In this document: one piece after another, positions 7,863 through 16,340 of the stretch
Layout of the letters: each line of letters opens with the position of its first letter
How positions within the stretch are numbered: position 1 is the stretch's first letter
From: an uncultured Bacteroidia bacterium
GTDB taxonomy: Bacteria; Bacteroidota; Bacteroidia; Bacteroidales; F082
Direction: 5' to 3'
DNA: 64,000 nt
Assembly: GCA_902786745.1 (NCBI GenBank)
Contig: CADADR010000009.1
Coordinates: forward strand, 1-64,000
Notes under the pieces: model-generated
What the model saw: the letters and a program-made list of their open reading frames with translations, nothing else
Database searches by the model: none
Told to the model about the DNA's origin: nothing
Program-made: the position numbers and the translations under genes

Positions 7863-10853
7863 TCAAAACCTCAGCGTTTTGTCCTCTTGCGCAACCGACA
7901 CATATATATAACCATGTCCAGGTTGCAGTGTGGTGAGGGTGCCTGTCCAAGCTCCGTTTTGGTAGACGGCACTTTGGGTCGACGAGCTGATGGTGTCACC
8001 ATCGGTAGGGACGATATCCAGTTCCGCAAGGCTGACATTCTTTGTGGTTGGACAGCCCAACCAGTTGTTACCTGGAGCGATTGTGACCTCGACGCCACTG
8101 GTGGTGGTGCCTACCATCGTGATGGAGCGGTCTTGGTCCATCCAAATCTTGTACATCTGTCCGGGAGCAACATCAGCCAGTGTGCCATTCCATTGATTGT
8201 TTTCATAACACACAAAGCCCGAACCTTGCGAGTTGATGAGGACGGCATCGCCACCGAGTGTCATTTGGAGTTGCGGCAATAGGTCGTTGGCCGTGACGTT
8301 GGGAGCCCACCAGTTCCATGATGCCGGCAGGTTTTTCTGAATGGTCACCGCTACTCCATCATTGGCGATGAGTTGTGCACCGTTTTTGATGATGAGATTG
8401 CCCGGACGGCTGTTGCTCAAATGGGTGTTGACAGTGAAGCAGCTGTTCTCCGTAAGCAATAGTTTATCTTTTCTGCCCATATCGATAGCCTCGTCGGTGC
8501 TGGCATCGCCCAACACAAACGCCGAGAAGTTGGAGTCTGCCGACTCACGGCCAAAGTAGTTGGTTCTTACCGTATATTTGTAGGCCGCATTATTGCCTAG
8601 TCCTCGATCGACATAGGTCGTGTCGGTCATGTTTTGTGCAATGCATTCACCATTGCGGTAAAGGTTGTAGGTGTAGTCGCCGTCGGTAACCACAGCATAG
8701 ATAATCCATGTGCAACCTGTGGCATGATTCCACGTACTGCCATTAAGGGAATAATAGTCGCCATATTCGTTTTCCATATCAGCCAGCAGGAATTTGGTGA
8801 CATTACTTGAATAATACACAATCCATAAATCTTTCGAATAGTCCAAAAACACTGGATTACTGAAAGTCAGCGTCTTCCATCCCGCATTGCTCGAATAGGT
8901 ACCCGATGCAGTAGCAAGAGCCGACCCCGTTGGGGCATCGTTAGAGGTGCCTTGATAGATCGAGACCTGGTACGTGCCTGCCTCATAAATATAAGTCTCA
9001 ACGCTCGTCATTGCCATGCCGGCATAAAACGACATTTGTGAGACCGGGAACCGGATGGCCCAATAGGCTCCAGTAGTCCCAAGGCTCGAAATCCATATGC
9101 TGCCATCATATCCATTCAGTTGCTCGATTTCATAGGAACCGCTTTCCAGGCCATCCCATGTGATGGTCGCTTTTTCGCCATCTAAGGTAGCGGTCAAATC
9201 AACAAGTGGGCCTTTGAATTCCTGATACAACGTGGTCGCATCCGAGATTTCCGACAACTCGCCATTGAAATCGACGCCCCTCACATAAAACGAAAGATCG
9301 CCATAAACGCTGAGGGTGAATGTATAAGCTGTTGACGTTAAGTCCGATCCAATCAGCATATCGTTGCAATACACATTGTAGGAAACGGCCAAATCGGATG
9401 CATCCCACGAAATGCCGAACAGGTCCTCATCGTTTGTCGCCACAAAGTTCTCAGGAGCAGGGAAAGAGATCGAAATCTCAGCGGCATTCGAGTTCTGCGA
9501 GATCCCATTGCTCGAGTTGACGCATCTCACATAATAACGGTTCAAGCCATAAGGAGCCGTGACGTCCGAATAGGACGTTGATGTGCCTTCATAAATCAAC
9601 ACGGAGTTTCTGAAGAGTTGGTATTTCGAGGCTCCCGAAACGGTATTCCAGCTGATGTTGACGTCGCGTTGAGAGACACTCTGTACCAAAGTGGCGTTAA
9701 GCGTTGGGGCATTTATATTGCTATAGGTAGGCTGAATGCCAAAAATAGCAGCCTGGTTAGAGTTATAGGTCCCCGAAGAGCCCGACCCAGCCCCTCCTGT
9801 GCCAGGATTCAGGTTGTTGACCAAGAAATAGCCGTCGTACATTCCACTCCAGCCCCAGTTAAAATGAAAGTAGTTGTCACTGTCGTAGCCGTCACATACG
9901 AAAGCATGACCGCCACCCGAGCCACTACCACTGTAATAAACAGGACGGCCGGCATTCAAATCGGTTTTCAGTAAATTCAGCCAATTACTGGAATTGCTTA
10001 GTTTCGTCTTATAACTGATGCTGCTGTTATAACGGAAGTAGGTGGTCATGGCGTTAGCAACGTCATTGGAATAGGCTCCACTGCCATCAGTACCATAATC
10101 CATTGACACAGAAACTCCACAATGGTACATCAAGGTAGCCACGGCGGTTTGTTCTGCTTCCGTGCTGTTGGCATCGTAAGTGTCGGTCATATTAGCCCAG
10201 TCATAGGTGGTGTTGCCAAAGTTTACATTTTGTTGAGCAAAACCACTTGGTTTGTAGTTATGCGATCCATAACCTTTAATAGGCCAGTTCCAATATTTCA
10301 TGATCTGTGCCATAGCGGTGGCTACACAACCGGTAACAGCATGGTAGGTAGTGCCGCCTGAAGTGGCCGTGGGACATAGATTGTAGTACGGCTCGCCCTG
10401 GTCCCACATGGTATATAACAACGGTTCGACAACCACTGTAGCCTTAGTCCCTCTCACACCATTTTCGAGGTCTTGCCATTGTTGTTTTGTCTCGGGTGTG
10501 GCTTTGGCATTGCTCTCAACAACATATTTTATTTCGTCATCATACCCTTGCAGCCAGGCGCGCACATTGTCGGGCATCGCATCGGGCTCGAAACTGCCAG
10601 TCAGCGAATAGCCCAACACGGGTTGCACGCGGTCGTCGGCGGCCATCACCACAAAGCCTTTGTCGGCATTGTAGATGTACAGGTTAGTAAAGCCAGCCTC
10701 TGCCGAAAGGTCGGTAAGTTTGTTGGCGTTCACGCCATTGTTGTTGAAGAAGGTCTTGGCGGCCTGCTGGGCGCGGGCGGACTCGACGTGTTCGGCCATG
10801 GCCACAGCGGGGAGCATCGCCAGCAAAATCAAAGAAAATAAAACTCTTTTCAT
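7863..10853 (-). CDS. Secreted C10 (streptopain-like) cysteine protease with jelly-roll and WNWW modules
   Basis: This is a secreted cysteine protease of family C10 (SpeB, periodontain, prtT type). The signal peptide MKRVLFSLILLAMLPAVAMA is followed by a propeptide containing YIYNADKGFVVMAADDRVQPVLGYS. The mature protease has catalytic C176 (HAVTGCVATAMAQIMKYW) and H316 (GGGHAFVCDGY), with FNWGWSGMYDGYF following as in the family. Two fibronectin-type segments follow, then a jelly-roll-like module (about 590-720, YWAIRFP...VSIYQG...DLWIVYY), a NLIIKNGAQL beta segment, and a C-terminal double module (WNWWAP...PGQMYKI, NWLGCP...PGHGYIY) ending in KTLRF. At 996 residues it is far longer than SpeB because of these additions. 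It lacks a Por-type tail. The endonuclease gene follows at once on the same strand. Confidence 0.94.
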   Translation of the reverse strand: MKRVLFSLILLAMLPAVAMAEHVESARAQQAAKTFFNNNGVNANKLTDLSAEAGFTNLYIYNADKGFVVMAADDRVQPVLGYSLTGSFEPDAMPDNVRAWLQGYDDEIKYVVESNAKATPETKQQWQDLENGVRGTKATVVVEPLLYTMWDQGEPYYNLCPTATSGGTTYHAVTGCVATAMAQIMKYWNWPIKGYGSHNYKPSGFAQQNVNFGNTTYDWANMTDTYDANSTEAEQTAVATLMYHCGVSVSMDYGTDGSGAYSNDVANAMTTYFRYNSSISYKTKLSNSSNWLNLLKTDLNAGRPVYYSGSGSGGGHAFVCDGYDSDNYFHFNWGWSGMYDGYFLVNNLNPGTGGAGSGSSGTYNSNQAAIFGIQPTYSNINAPTLNATLVQSVSQRDVNISWNTVSGASKYQLFRNSVLIYEGTSTSYSDVTAPYGLNRYYVRCVNSSNGISQNSNAAEISISFPAPENFVATNDEDLFGISWDASDLAVSYNVYCNDMLIGSDLTSTAYTFTLSVYGDLSFYVRGVDFNGELSEISDATTLYQEFKGPLVDLTATLDGEKATITWDGLESGSYEIEQLNGYDGSIWISSLGTTGAYWAIRFPVSQMSFYAGMAMTSVETYIYEAGTYQVSIYQGTSNDAPTGSALATASGTYSSNAGWKTLTFSNPVFLDYSKDLWIVYYSSNVTKFLLADMENEYGDYYSLNGSTWNHATGCTWIIYAVVTDGDYTYNLYRNGECIAQNMTDTTYVDRGLGNNAAYKYTVRTNYFGRESADSNFSAFVLGDASTDEAIDMGRKDKLLLTENSCFTVNTHLSNSRPGNLIIKNGAQLIANDGVAVTIQKNLPASWNWWAPNVTANDLLPQLQMTLGGDAVLINSQGSGFVCYENNQWNGTLADVAPGQMYKIWMDQDRSITMVGTTTSGVEVTIAPGNNWLGCPTTKNVSLAELDIVPTDGDTISSSTQSAVYQNGAWTGTLTTLQPGHGYIYVSVAQEDKTLRF

Positions 10854-10875
10854 AGCATGTGTTTGTTATCGGCTC

Positions 10876-10883
10876 CAAAGTTA
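10876..10883 (-). promoter_or_regulatory. -7 element of the C10 protease-endonuclease operon
   Basis: TAACTTTG on the minus strand matches TAnnTTTG and lies 22 bases before the start codon at 10853, directly after the terminator of the preceding small gene. No clear -33 element is seen, because the terminator stem occupies that position. Confidence 0.5.
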
Positions 10884-10887
10884 GTTA

Positions 10888-10923
10888 AAAAAATAAGCCG
10901 CGACGATGTCGCGGCTTATTTTT
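10888..10923 (-). terminator. Intrinsic terminator after the frameshifted small gene
   Basis: A perfect 14-base-pair stem (AAATAAGCCGCGAC at 10891-10904 with its complement at 10908-10921) closes a 3-base loop. It has an A-run on one side and a T-run on the other, so it can work in both directions. It lies between the small gene and the C10 promoter. Confidence 0.85.
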
Positions 10924-10935
10924 CATCATTTTTCA

Positions 10936-11176
10936 TTATTCCTCTCTGCGTTTCTTAGCCACAAGATAGGCACCACCAAGAGCGGCAAGCACGGCTATGC
11001 CGCTACCGAGGGGAGCGTCTTGGTGACCCGAGGCGCCATGGCCGGGCAGACCAGGACCACCGTCACGGTTACCTTGTTCTTCGGTAGGCACGTCGCCACG
11101 CTGGAACAGTCCGCCTTGGGCGAATGAAGTCGTCAGGCCAAGGCCCAGGACGATTGCTTAACAATTGCTTTTTCAT
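10936..11176 (-). pseudogene. Frameshifted small exported protein with C-terminal hydrophobic/basic tail
   Basis: The ATG at 11176 begins MKKQLL, then a single extra base (a T doublet at 11158-11159 on the plus strand) breaks the frame. Removing it gives a continuous 79-residue protein: a signal peptide continuing AIVLGLGLTTSFAQ, a short Gly/Pro/Asp-rich middle (RDGGPGLPGHGASGHQDAP), and a tail of LGSGIAVLAALGGAYLVAKKRREE ending at TAA (10938-10936). The tail is a glycine motif, then one membrane segment, then positive charges, which resembles cell-surface sorting tails. No other ATG rescues the second frame, and a stop codon directly precedes it. This may be a real pseudogene, a programmed slip, or a sequencing error; the intact downstream frame argues that the lesion is recent or artificial. 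The function is unknown. Confidence 0.72.
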
Positions 11177-11215
11177 CGTATTATTTAGTTTTATTTGTTT
11201 GTTCACTCTGTTATT

Positions 11216-11303
11216 TCGTATTTCACTTGTCGTACTATGGCTGATGGCCTATGGCTTGCCTTAACGTAGGGGCAGGCCATAAGCCATTGGCCATAGGCTA
11301 TCA
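11216..11303 (-). terminator. Imperfect inverted repeat downstream of the 1349-residue cargo gene
   Basis: GCCTATGGCTTGCC and GGCAGGCCATAAGC (about 11247-11260 and 11271-11284) pair with two mismatches around a short loop, and a further CCATAGGC copy follows just after the stop. It could act as a transcript end for the gene at 11304, but it lacks a clean T-run. The rest of the stretch shows nothing recognisable. Confidence 0.35.
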
Positions 11304-14300
11304 TCATCTGATAACCACCTTTTGAACTTTCACGTCATTGCCGTTGAGGAGGCGCATCATATAAACGCCAGGCATCTCGTTGATGCTCACCGTGGCATTG
11401 CCTTCAAGGGCAACGCTCTTCACGATGCGGCCCATCACGTCGACAACCTGCAAGGTGGCTTCACCGATATTGCTGATCTGCCATTCGCTGCCGTTGAAGT
11501 AGGCAAAGTTGGCATTACCTTCGGCGTTATTGCCGTTGGTGTTGAACACCAGGCGGAAGCGCGAGGCGTAGTCGCGGGTGGTAGCCTCGAAGGTGTAGCT
11601 CGGGGTCTGGAGCAGGTCGACATCGGTGCCAGTCATATTGTCGATGAGGTGGAGGTAGTCCATCTCGACATTCTCGGTGTTAACGCTGATGGTATAGGTG
11701 CCGTTCTCTTTGGCCTTGAAGTTGACGGGCATCTCGCCTTCGGCGGCGCTGCGAACGATGGCGTAGTCGCTGTTGCCCTGCGGGATATAGAGCTTGGTGC
11801 TGCTCTCGAAGAGTTGGAACTTAGGCAGCTGCTCGCCTTCACCAAAGCGTACGATGGCGCGGTCGATGACGGTGCCACGGTTCTGGCTGAGGTTCATGAC
11901 AAGCTTGTCAAGATTACCATCACCACCCAAGGGAACCGTCAATTCAAATTCTTCACCATCTTCATCCGCGATGACGAAGAAGCCTTGCATAGGCTCAACT
12001 GTATTGCTCTCGCTTGCAATGAGCTCACCAATGGTTGAGTTCATGATGTAGAAGGCACGGCCAAGAGCAATGTTAGAAGTAGCCAAAGGATTGCCTATCA
12101 GGTTCCAACCCGCTAAGGTGCCAGTGCTTTGCTTGGAAAGGACAATAGGAGTTCCGTAGTAAGGCGCACCCGTGAGGGTGAAGGTATAGGTTGACGTCTC
12201 GGCAGTAGCCTTCTTGGCATAGAGGTAGCCCTTACCAGGTTCGAGCGTGGTGAAGGGGTGCGAGCCATCTTCCTGCTTATAGTTGATCCACTCAAGTTCT
12301 TGGCTTTCGTCATAGGAATACAGGTCGAAGTCGCCTTCGGTCAAGCCATCGACATCGGCGATATTCACGGTGACGGGCGAAGCGATGAGGTAGTAACCAG
12401 CCTTGCTCTCTGCATCGGTGTAACCGTTGATGGTGAGTTCGTAAGTTTCAGGTTCGGGAGTCTCTTCTTCCTTCTCATAGAGATAAACAGGTTTCTGTGA
12501 AGCAGAGCCATAGCAGGAGAACAATGTGCTGCCACTATTGTACTGCATCACATTGCGAGTATGATCTCCTTGCGCAACTATGGAAGCATCACCATCTTGA
12601 TTAAATGTAATAGTCCACTTGCCATTGTCATCTAATCCAGCTTTGGTTTTCAGAAGGTTGCTATTACTACTAGCGGCATATAGGAAACCACCAGTACGGT
12701 CATCGTAAATGCAATATATGCCTTCGCTAACGCTCTCGATGACAAATTCATAGACAGCATCGCTTGTAACTGTTATCGTTTGGTCTTGAATGGTAACATC
12801 AGCAGCGGCGCGGTTATTCTCATTTTGAGCCCCCATGGCCTTACTGGATTCTGGATTAACAATGATATATGTCTTACCGCTTTCAATGCTGGTTGCCAAA
12901 GTATATGTGGCAGGTTCAAACGGAGCCACATAAGCAGCCTGGTTGATGGTAACGAGGTTGGAATAGACCGTGCTGCCTGCCGCATCAAGAGCAGAAACCT
13001 TCATGTAAGCCGAGCGAGCTTCGCTTTCGTTGGGACTGATATAGCCAGTCACTTGATAACCTTCATCGTTCGTTCCAGTTATTCCTAAAACAAGCCATTC
13101 AGGCATTCCTTGTTCTTCTCCTTCAGCATCGTAAAACTGAATTGTAAAACTTTCGTAGTTCACAACATCAATATTTTCATAGGCAAGGATCAATTCATCA
13201 TTCACAACATACTGACCAGCTTCCACATTGAGCGTGGCGGGAGTGACGGTAATGGATGGCAAGGCCAATTCCTCAATATCTTCGGCACTGCGAGGCAAGA
13301 TTTCCTTGGTGCTATTGTATTGCTGATACACACCAGTGATGTTATAGGTCTTCCCATCTTCAAACTCATCGAAAGCATAAAGCGTATTATATGCCTGAAT
13401 GGTGGTAGTACCGTCAGTGAGATAATATTTGTTGTTATCCACACTGCAAGTTAGGTTCTCATAGCTGACCAAAGCACCGGTGTTGATGCCAGTTAGGTTT
13501 GCCATTTCGATATCGGCCTCTGTGACGTTGCCGCCAGTGCCTACGGTAAGGCCTTCTGTTGAAGCATTGACACCTGTAACCTTGGCATAGCCGTTGCTCT
13601 TTTGCAGCGTGCAAGTGATAGGCGTGGTGCTGGTCAAAGTGTAGCCAACTTCAAAGCCGTGATCTCCTCCATTGATGACGAAGCCGTTGGTGCCATCTGT
13701 GACAAACACATTATAACCATTGGTAGAGACGCCACTAACTACCCATCCGCCGAAAGTGACAAACACTTCCGTAGCAGTATTGCCAGCAGCATCAAACATA
13801 GCCTCGATAGTCGTATAAGTGACAGGGTGTGCACCTTGTGTAACAGTTACATCTTTGGAGATGGATTGGTTATTGCCATAAGTATAAGTCAGCGTAACGG
13901 TAGCGGTACGAGCTTGGGTCATTGTGTTTTCCGTTGCAGTAAATGTAATCGGGCTTGCAAAAGTTTGCGGGAGCGTAAGCCAATCGGAAGTTGTTGTAGC
14001 TGTAAGCTCACCGCCAGTGACTTCGTTTTCAAGAATGTATTCAATTTGTCCTTCTAGGTCATTGTAGGCAATATTTACATTAGAAGCATAGATGGCGGGA
14101 TCGGTGCTGACTACTTGGCGTTTGTAGAAAGAAATCTTTGTTGAGCTTGAAGTATATCCTCTCCAATCTGGGCCATCTGCATAAACACAAACATATCTTT
14201 TAGTATTGGCGTCTTTGGTTTCTAAATATTCATTAGAATATGAAAACACTTTTCTATTACCAGTACCAACTCTCATATTATTATTACTGCCCGATTGAGC

Positions 14301-15353
14301 CGTCGTATTGCAATACAACCAAGTTTCGGTTGTACCATTCGGATAAAAAGTATAACCATCCGTGGCATTACCGCTAACATTCCACTTTATATTATTTGCA
14401 ATCGTCGAAGTAATCCTGTCATTGGCAATAGTAACAGTTGCAGCAGTAGGAGCGCTATTCGTACCGTTATCATTAGTCATAGTATAACTCGTGTTCGAAA
14501 TATTTCCAACAATCACAAACACATCACTAGAAGTAAGGTCTGCTAATTCTGTCAGTACCCATTCATATTGAGGTGCATTGGGGTCAGCAGCCCACTGGGC
14601 AGTAACAGTAACATTACTGGCAGGCATAGTGAATTGATTGTTGGAAACAGAAATGATATTATTGGAAGCATCTTTTACTTGCCATTCTTCCCATATCATA
14701 CCTTCAGGTGCAGTAAAAGCGTTTTCGAGCAATGTAACTGTTGCATTGGCTTCGTAAGGGCTGTTGCTGTCGGTCATCGTGCCTGTACCACCATTAGCGT
14801 TGTAGGTCACATTGTAGGTGGTGGGCTGAGGAGTACCGCCTTCACCGACGTAAGATAAACTGAAAGAATAGTATCTTACATTGTAACCAGTTTCTTTAAC
14901 GTGAGACACTTTCACACCGAAAACATTATTAGTTAACGGCAATGAAATGGTATAATCATCTCCTGTATTAGTGGTAATGTGTGATGTAATAGCTGTTTGT
15001 GAAGCAGTAATTTCATTGCCATCTGCATCCAACAATGTAACATAAACTGGATTGCTCAAATCCTTATTACCAGTTCCACCACCAATTCTTGCACTAAGAC
15101 TGATACTAGTAGGCATTGAAGTCCAATATGCTGAATTATTCAATATTTGCAAATACCTATTAGTTCCGTTTCCATCTTGATAATAGCCATTTTGAGCAGA
15201 AGCAGCGAAAGTAAAAGTTCCTCCCGTAATATTGTCTGTCGTTCCGGTTCTAGAGAATGACGCAACTGTTGTTTGTCCCACACCCATCATTGGTATCGTG
15301 AGACCTACCAGCAGCGCGACGGCTGCCATAATTTTTGTAAATTTTCCTTTCAT
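11304..15353 (-). CDS. Large multidomain T9SS cargo protein (BACON, Listeria-Bacteroides repeat, Por tail)
   Basis: This is an exported 1349-residue surface protein of unknown activity. It starts with the signal peptide MKGKFTKIMAAVALLVGLTIPMMG. A beta-sandwich segment follows, then a Listeria-Bacteroides repeat (about 180-255, YNANGGTGTMTD...EEWQVKD), two copies of a YLLVYE-type beta module (about 265-415 and 825-960), a BACON-like domain (SDWLTLPQTF...KDVTVTQG), and an OB-like segment (FVTFGGWVVSGVS...GVYQQYN). Two segments carrying LEPGKGYLYAKK and GWNLIGNP...EPMQGFFV lead into a standard type A T9SS sorting tail (LQVVDVMGRIVKS...PGVYMMRLLNGNDVKVQKVVIR). I find no catalytic domain. The composition suggests carbohydrate or host-surface binding. 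A possible -7 element (TAATTTTG, 15446-15439) lies upstream. Confidence 0.85.
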   Translation of the reverse strand: MKGKFTKIMAAVALLVGLTIPMMGVGQTTVASFSRTGTTDNITGGTFTFAASAQNGYYQDGNGTNRYLQILNNSAYWTSMPTSISLSARIGGGTGNKDLSNPVYVTLLDADGNEITASQTAITSHITTNTGDDYTISLPLTNNVFGVKVSHVKETGYNVRYYSFSLSYVGEGGTPQPTTYNVTYNANGGTGTMTDSNSPYEANATVTLLENAFTAPEGMIWEEWQVKDASNNIISVSNNQFTMPASNVTVTAQWAADPNAPQYEWVLTELADLTSSDVFVIVGNISNTSYTMTNDNGTNSAPTAATVTIANDRITSTIANNIKWNVSGNATDGYTFYPNGTTETWLYCNTTAQSGSNNNMRVGTGNRKVFSYSNEYLETKDANTKRYVCVYADGPDWRGYTSSSTKISFYKRQVVSTDPAIYASNVNIAYNDLEGQIEYILENEVTGGELTATTTSDWLTLPQTFASPITFTATENTMTQARTATVTLTYTYGNNQSISKDVTVTQGAHPVTYTTIEAMFDAAGNTATEVFVTFGGWVVSGVSTNGYNVFVTDGTNGFVINGGDHGFEVGYTLTSTTPITCTLQKSNGYAKVTGVNASTEGLTVGTGGNVTEADIEMANLTGINTGALVSYENLTCSVDNNKYYLTDGTTTIQAYNTLYAFDEFEDGKTYNITGVYQQYNSTKEILPRSAEDIEELALPSITVTPATLNVEAGQYVVNDELILAYENIDVVNYESFTIQFYDAEGEEQGMPEWLVLGITGTNDEGYQVTGYISPNESEARSAYMKVSALDAAGSTVYSNLVTINQAAYVAPFEPATYTLATSIESGKTYIIVNPESSKAMGAQNENNRAAADVTIQDQTITVTSDAVYEFVIESVSEGIYCIYDDRTGGFLYAASSNSNLLKTKAGLDDNGKWTITFNQDGDASIVAQGDHTRNVMQYNSGSTLFSCYGSASQKPVYLYEKEEETPEPETYELTINGYTDAESKAGYYLIASPVTVNIADVDGLTEGDFDLYSYDESQELEWINYKQEDGSHPFTTLEPGKGYLYAKKATAETSTYTFTLTGAPYYGTPIVLSKQSTGTLAGWNLIGNPLATSNIALGRAFYIMNSTIGELIASESNTVEPMQGFFVIADEDGEEFELTVPLGGDGNLDKLVMNLSQNRGTVIDRAIVRFGEGEQLPKFQLFESSTKLYIPQGNSDYAIVRSAAEGEMPVNFKAKENGTYTISVNTENVEMDYLHLIDNMTGTDVDLLQTPSYTFEATTRDYASRFRLVFNTNGNNAEGNANFAYFNGSEWQISNIGEATLQVVDVMGRIVKSVALEGNATVSINEMPGVYMMRLLNGNDVKVQKVVIR

Positions 15354-15438
15354 TTGTGTTTTTGTGTTATGTATATTCTAATTATTTGATTTATCGTTAT
15401 TTACCATAAGAAAAGGCATACCTTCCCTTTTGGGGCTG

Positions 15439-15446
15439 CAAAATTA
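15439..15446 (-). promoter_or_regulatory. Possible -7 element of the 1349-residue cargo gene
   Basis: TAATTTTG on the minus strand matches TAnnTTTG and lies about 85 bases before the start codon at 15353. No -33 element was found, so the call is tentative. Confidence 0.35.
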
Positions 15447-15600
15447 GACATTTTATAGATACGCGCGCGAGGAAAATGAAAATAATTTTTGTTATTTTTA
15501 TCCTTGAAGGATACCTGACTTGGCCGAGCCGCAGGCATAGATCCCACGCTCCCCTCATCCCAACGCAGGGATGACATGCCCGCTTGCACCGCATACCCAA

Positions 15601-15887
15601 GGACACCGGGTCCGGGAACGCCTAACCTAGACTGGGTTGGGTGCGGGGGACCGGCCGCCGAGCGGGGAAGCGCCTGAAAGGGACGGCTAAGGGCTTGACC
15701 CTCACGGAGCGGCGCTTGTCGTTTGCCTTCGCAGAAGGCACTCCGCGACCTAAGGGTCAGGCACTTAGACGGCCGCAGGGAGGTCCGATGGAGGCGGCCT
15801 TGATTCTTCGGTTCCTTCTCATCAAGGAGAAGGAAGAAAAAGAGTGTAGTCCTCTGGCGGTGTAAGAGATTGCGGAGCGAAACTCCC
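15601..15887. repeat. Structured tandem repeat, copy 1
   Basis: This unit starts at GGACACCGGGTCCGGGAACG and recurs directly after itself at 15888 with high identity. Its core folds into nested stems: TGACCCTCA (15696-15704) pairs with TAAGGGTCA (15751-15759), CGGAG (15705-15709) with CTCCG (15741-15745), and GCCTTC (15725-15730) with GAAGGC (15734-15739) around GCA. Coding use is unlikely. Confidence 0.85.
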
Positions 15888-16164
15888 GGACACCGTGCGC
15901 GGGAACGCCCAAACCCCACCGGACTGGGCGGGGAGGAGGGGCCGCCGAGCGGGGAAGCGCCCGCAAGGGACGGCTAAGGGCTTGACCCTCACGGAGCGGC
16001 GCTTGTCGTTTGCCTTCGAAGAAGGCACTCCACGACCTGAGGGTCAGGCCTTTAGATGGCCGCGGGGAGGTCCGATGGAGGCGGCCTTGATTCTTCGGTT
16101 CCTTCTCATCAAGGAGAAGGAAGAAAAAGAGTGTAGTCCTCTGGCGGTGTAAGAGATTGCGGAT
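15888..16164. repeat. Structured tandem repeat, copy 2
   Basis: This second unit starts at GGACACCGTGCGCGGGAACG. Here the outer stem is perfect (TGACCCTCA at 15983-15991 with TGAGGGTCA at 16038-16046) while the middle stem has one mismatch. The last 100 bases, from GGTCCGATGGAGGCGG to AGAGATTGCGGA, are almost identical to copy 1. Differences between the copies leave most of the pairing intact. Confidence 0.85.
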
Positions 16165-16215
16165 CCGCGGATGCGGAACCGCAATGACTCAAGAGGCATA
16201 AGTGTAGTGTTGGGA

Positions 16216-16340
16216 GATTCCCTTCGGGAATGGAGTTATAGTTACTAGGTACCACGCGGCGGTATGAAGTGTTTACGGGTCGTAAACGTTAGAATCCGCC
16301 GCTGGCCACTCTATTTACACCTCCATTCCCGAAGGGAACC
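16216..16340. repeat. Nested inverted repeat (cruciform-like element)
   Basis: GATTCCCTTCGGGAATGGAG (16216-16235) is the inverse of 16321-16340 with one mismatch, and each arm can also form its own small hairpin. Inside lie GCGGCGG (16256-16262) with CCGCCGC (16296-16302), and innermost GTTTACG (16271-16277) with CGTAAAC (16281-16287) around GGT. The 125-base unit could be a structured RNA, a small mobile repeat or a recombination site. No gene lies within it. Confidence 0.8.

Noticed and set aside
15397..16152. Open frames on both strands in the structured repeat region
   Set aside because: The same peptide string appears in both repeat copies and frames and is unlike any protein; the stems explain the conservation better.
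15601..16164. CRISPR array
   Set aside because: Only two long copies with no unique spacers; not a CRISPR pattern.
16216..16340. Integron attC site or transposon end
   Set aside because: No integrase, transposase or target duplication nearby, and the required core sequences are not evident.
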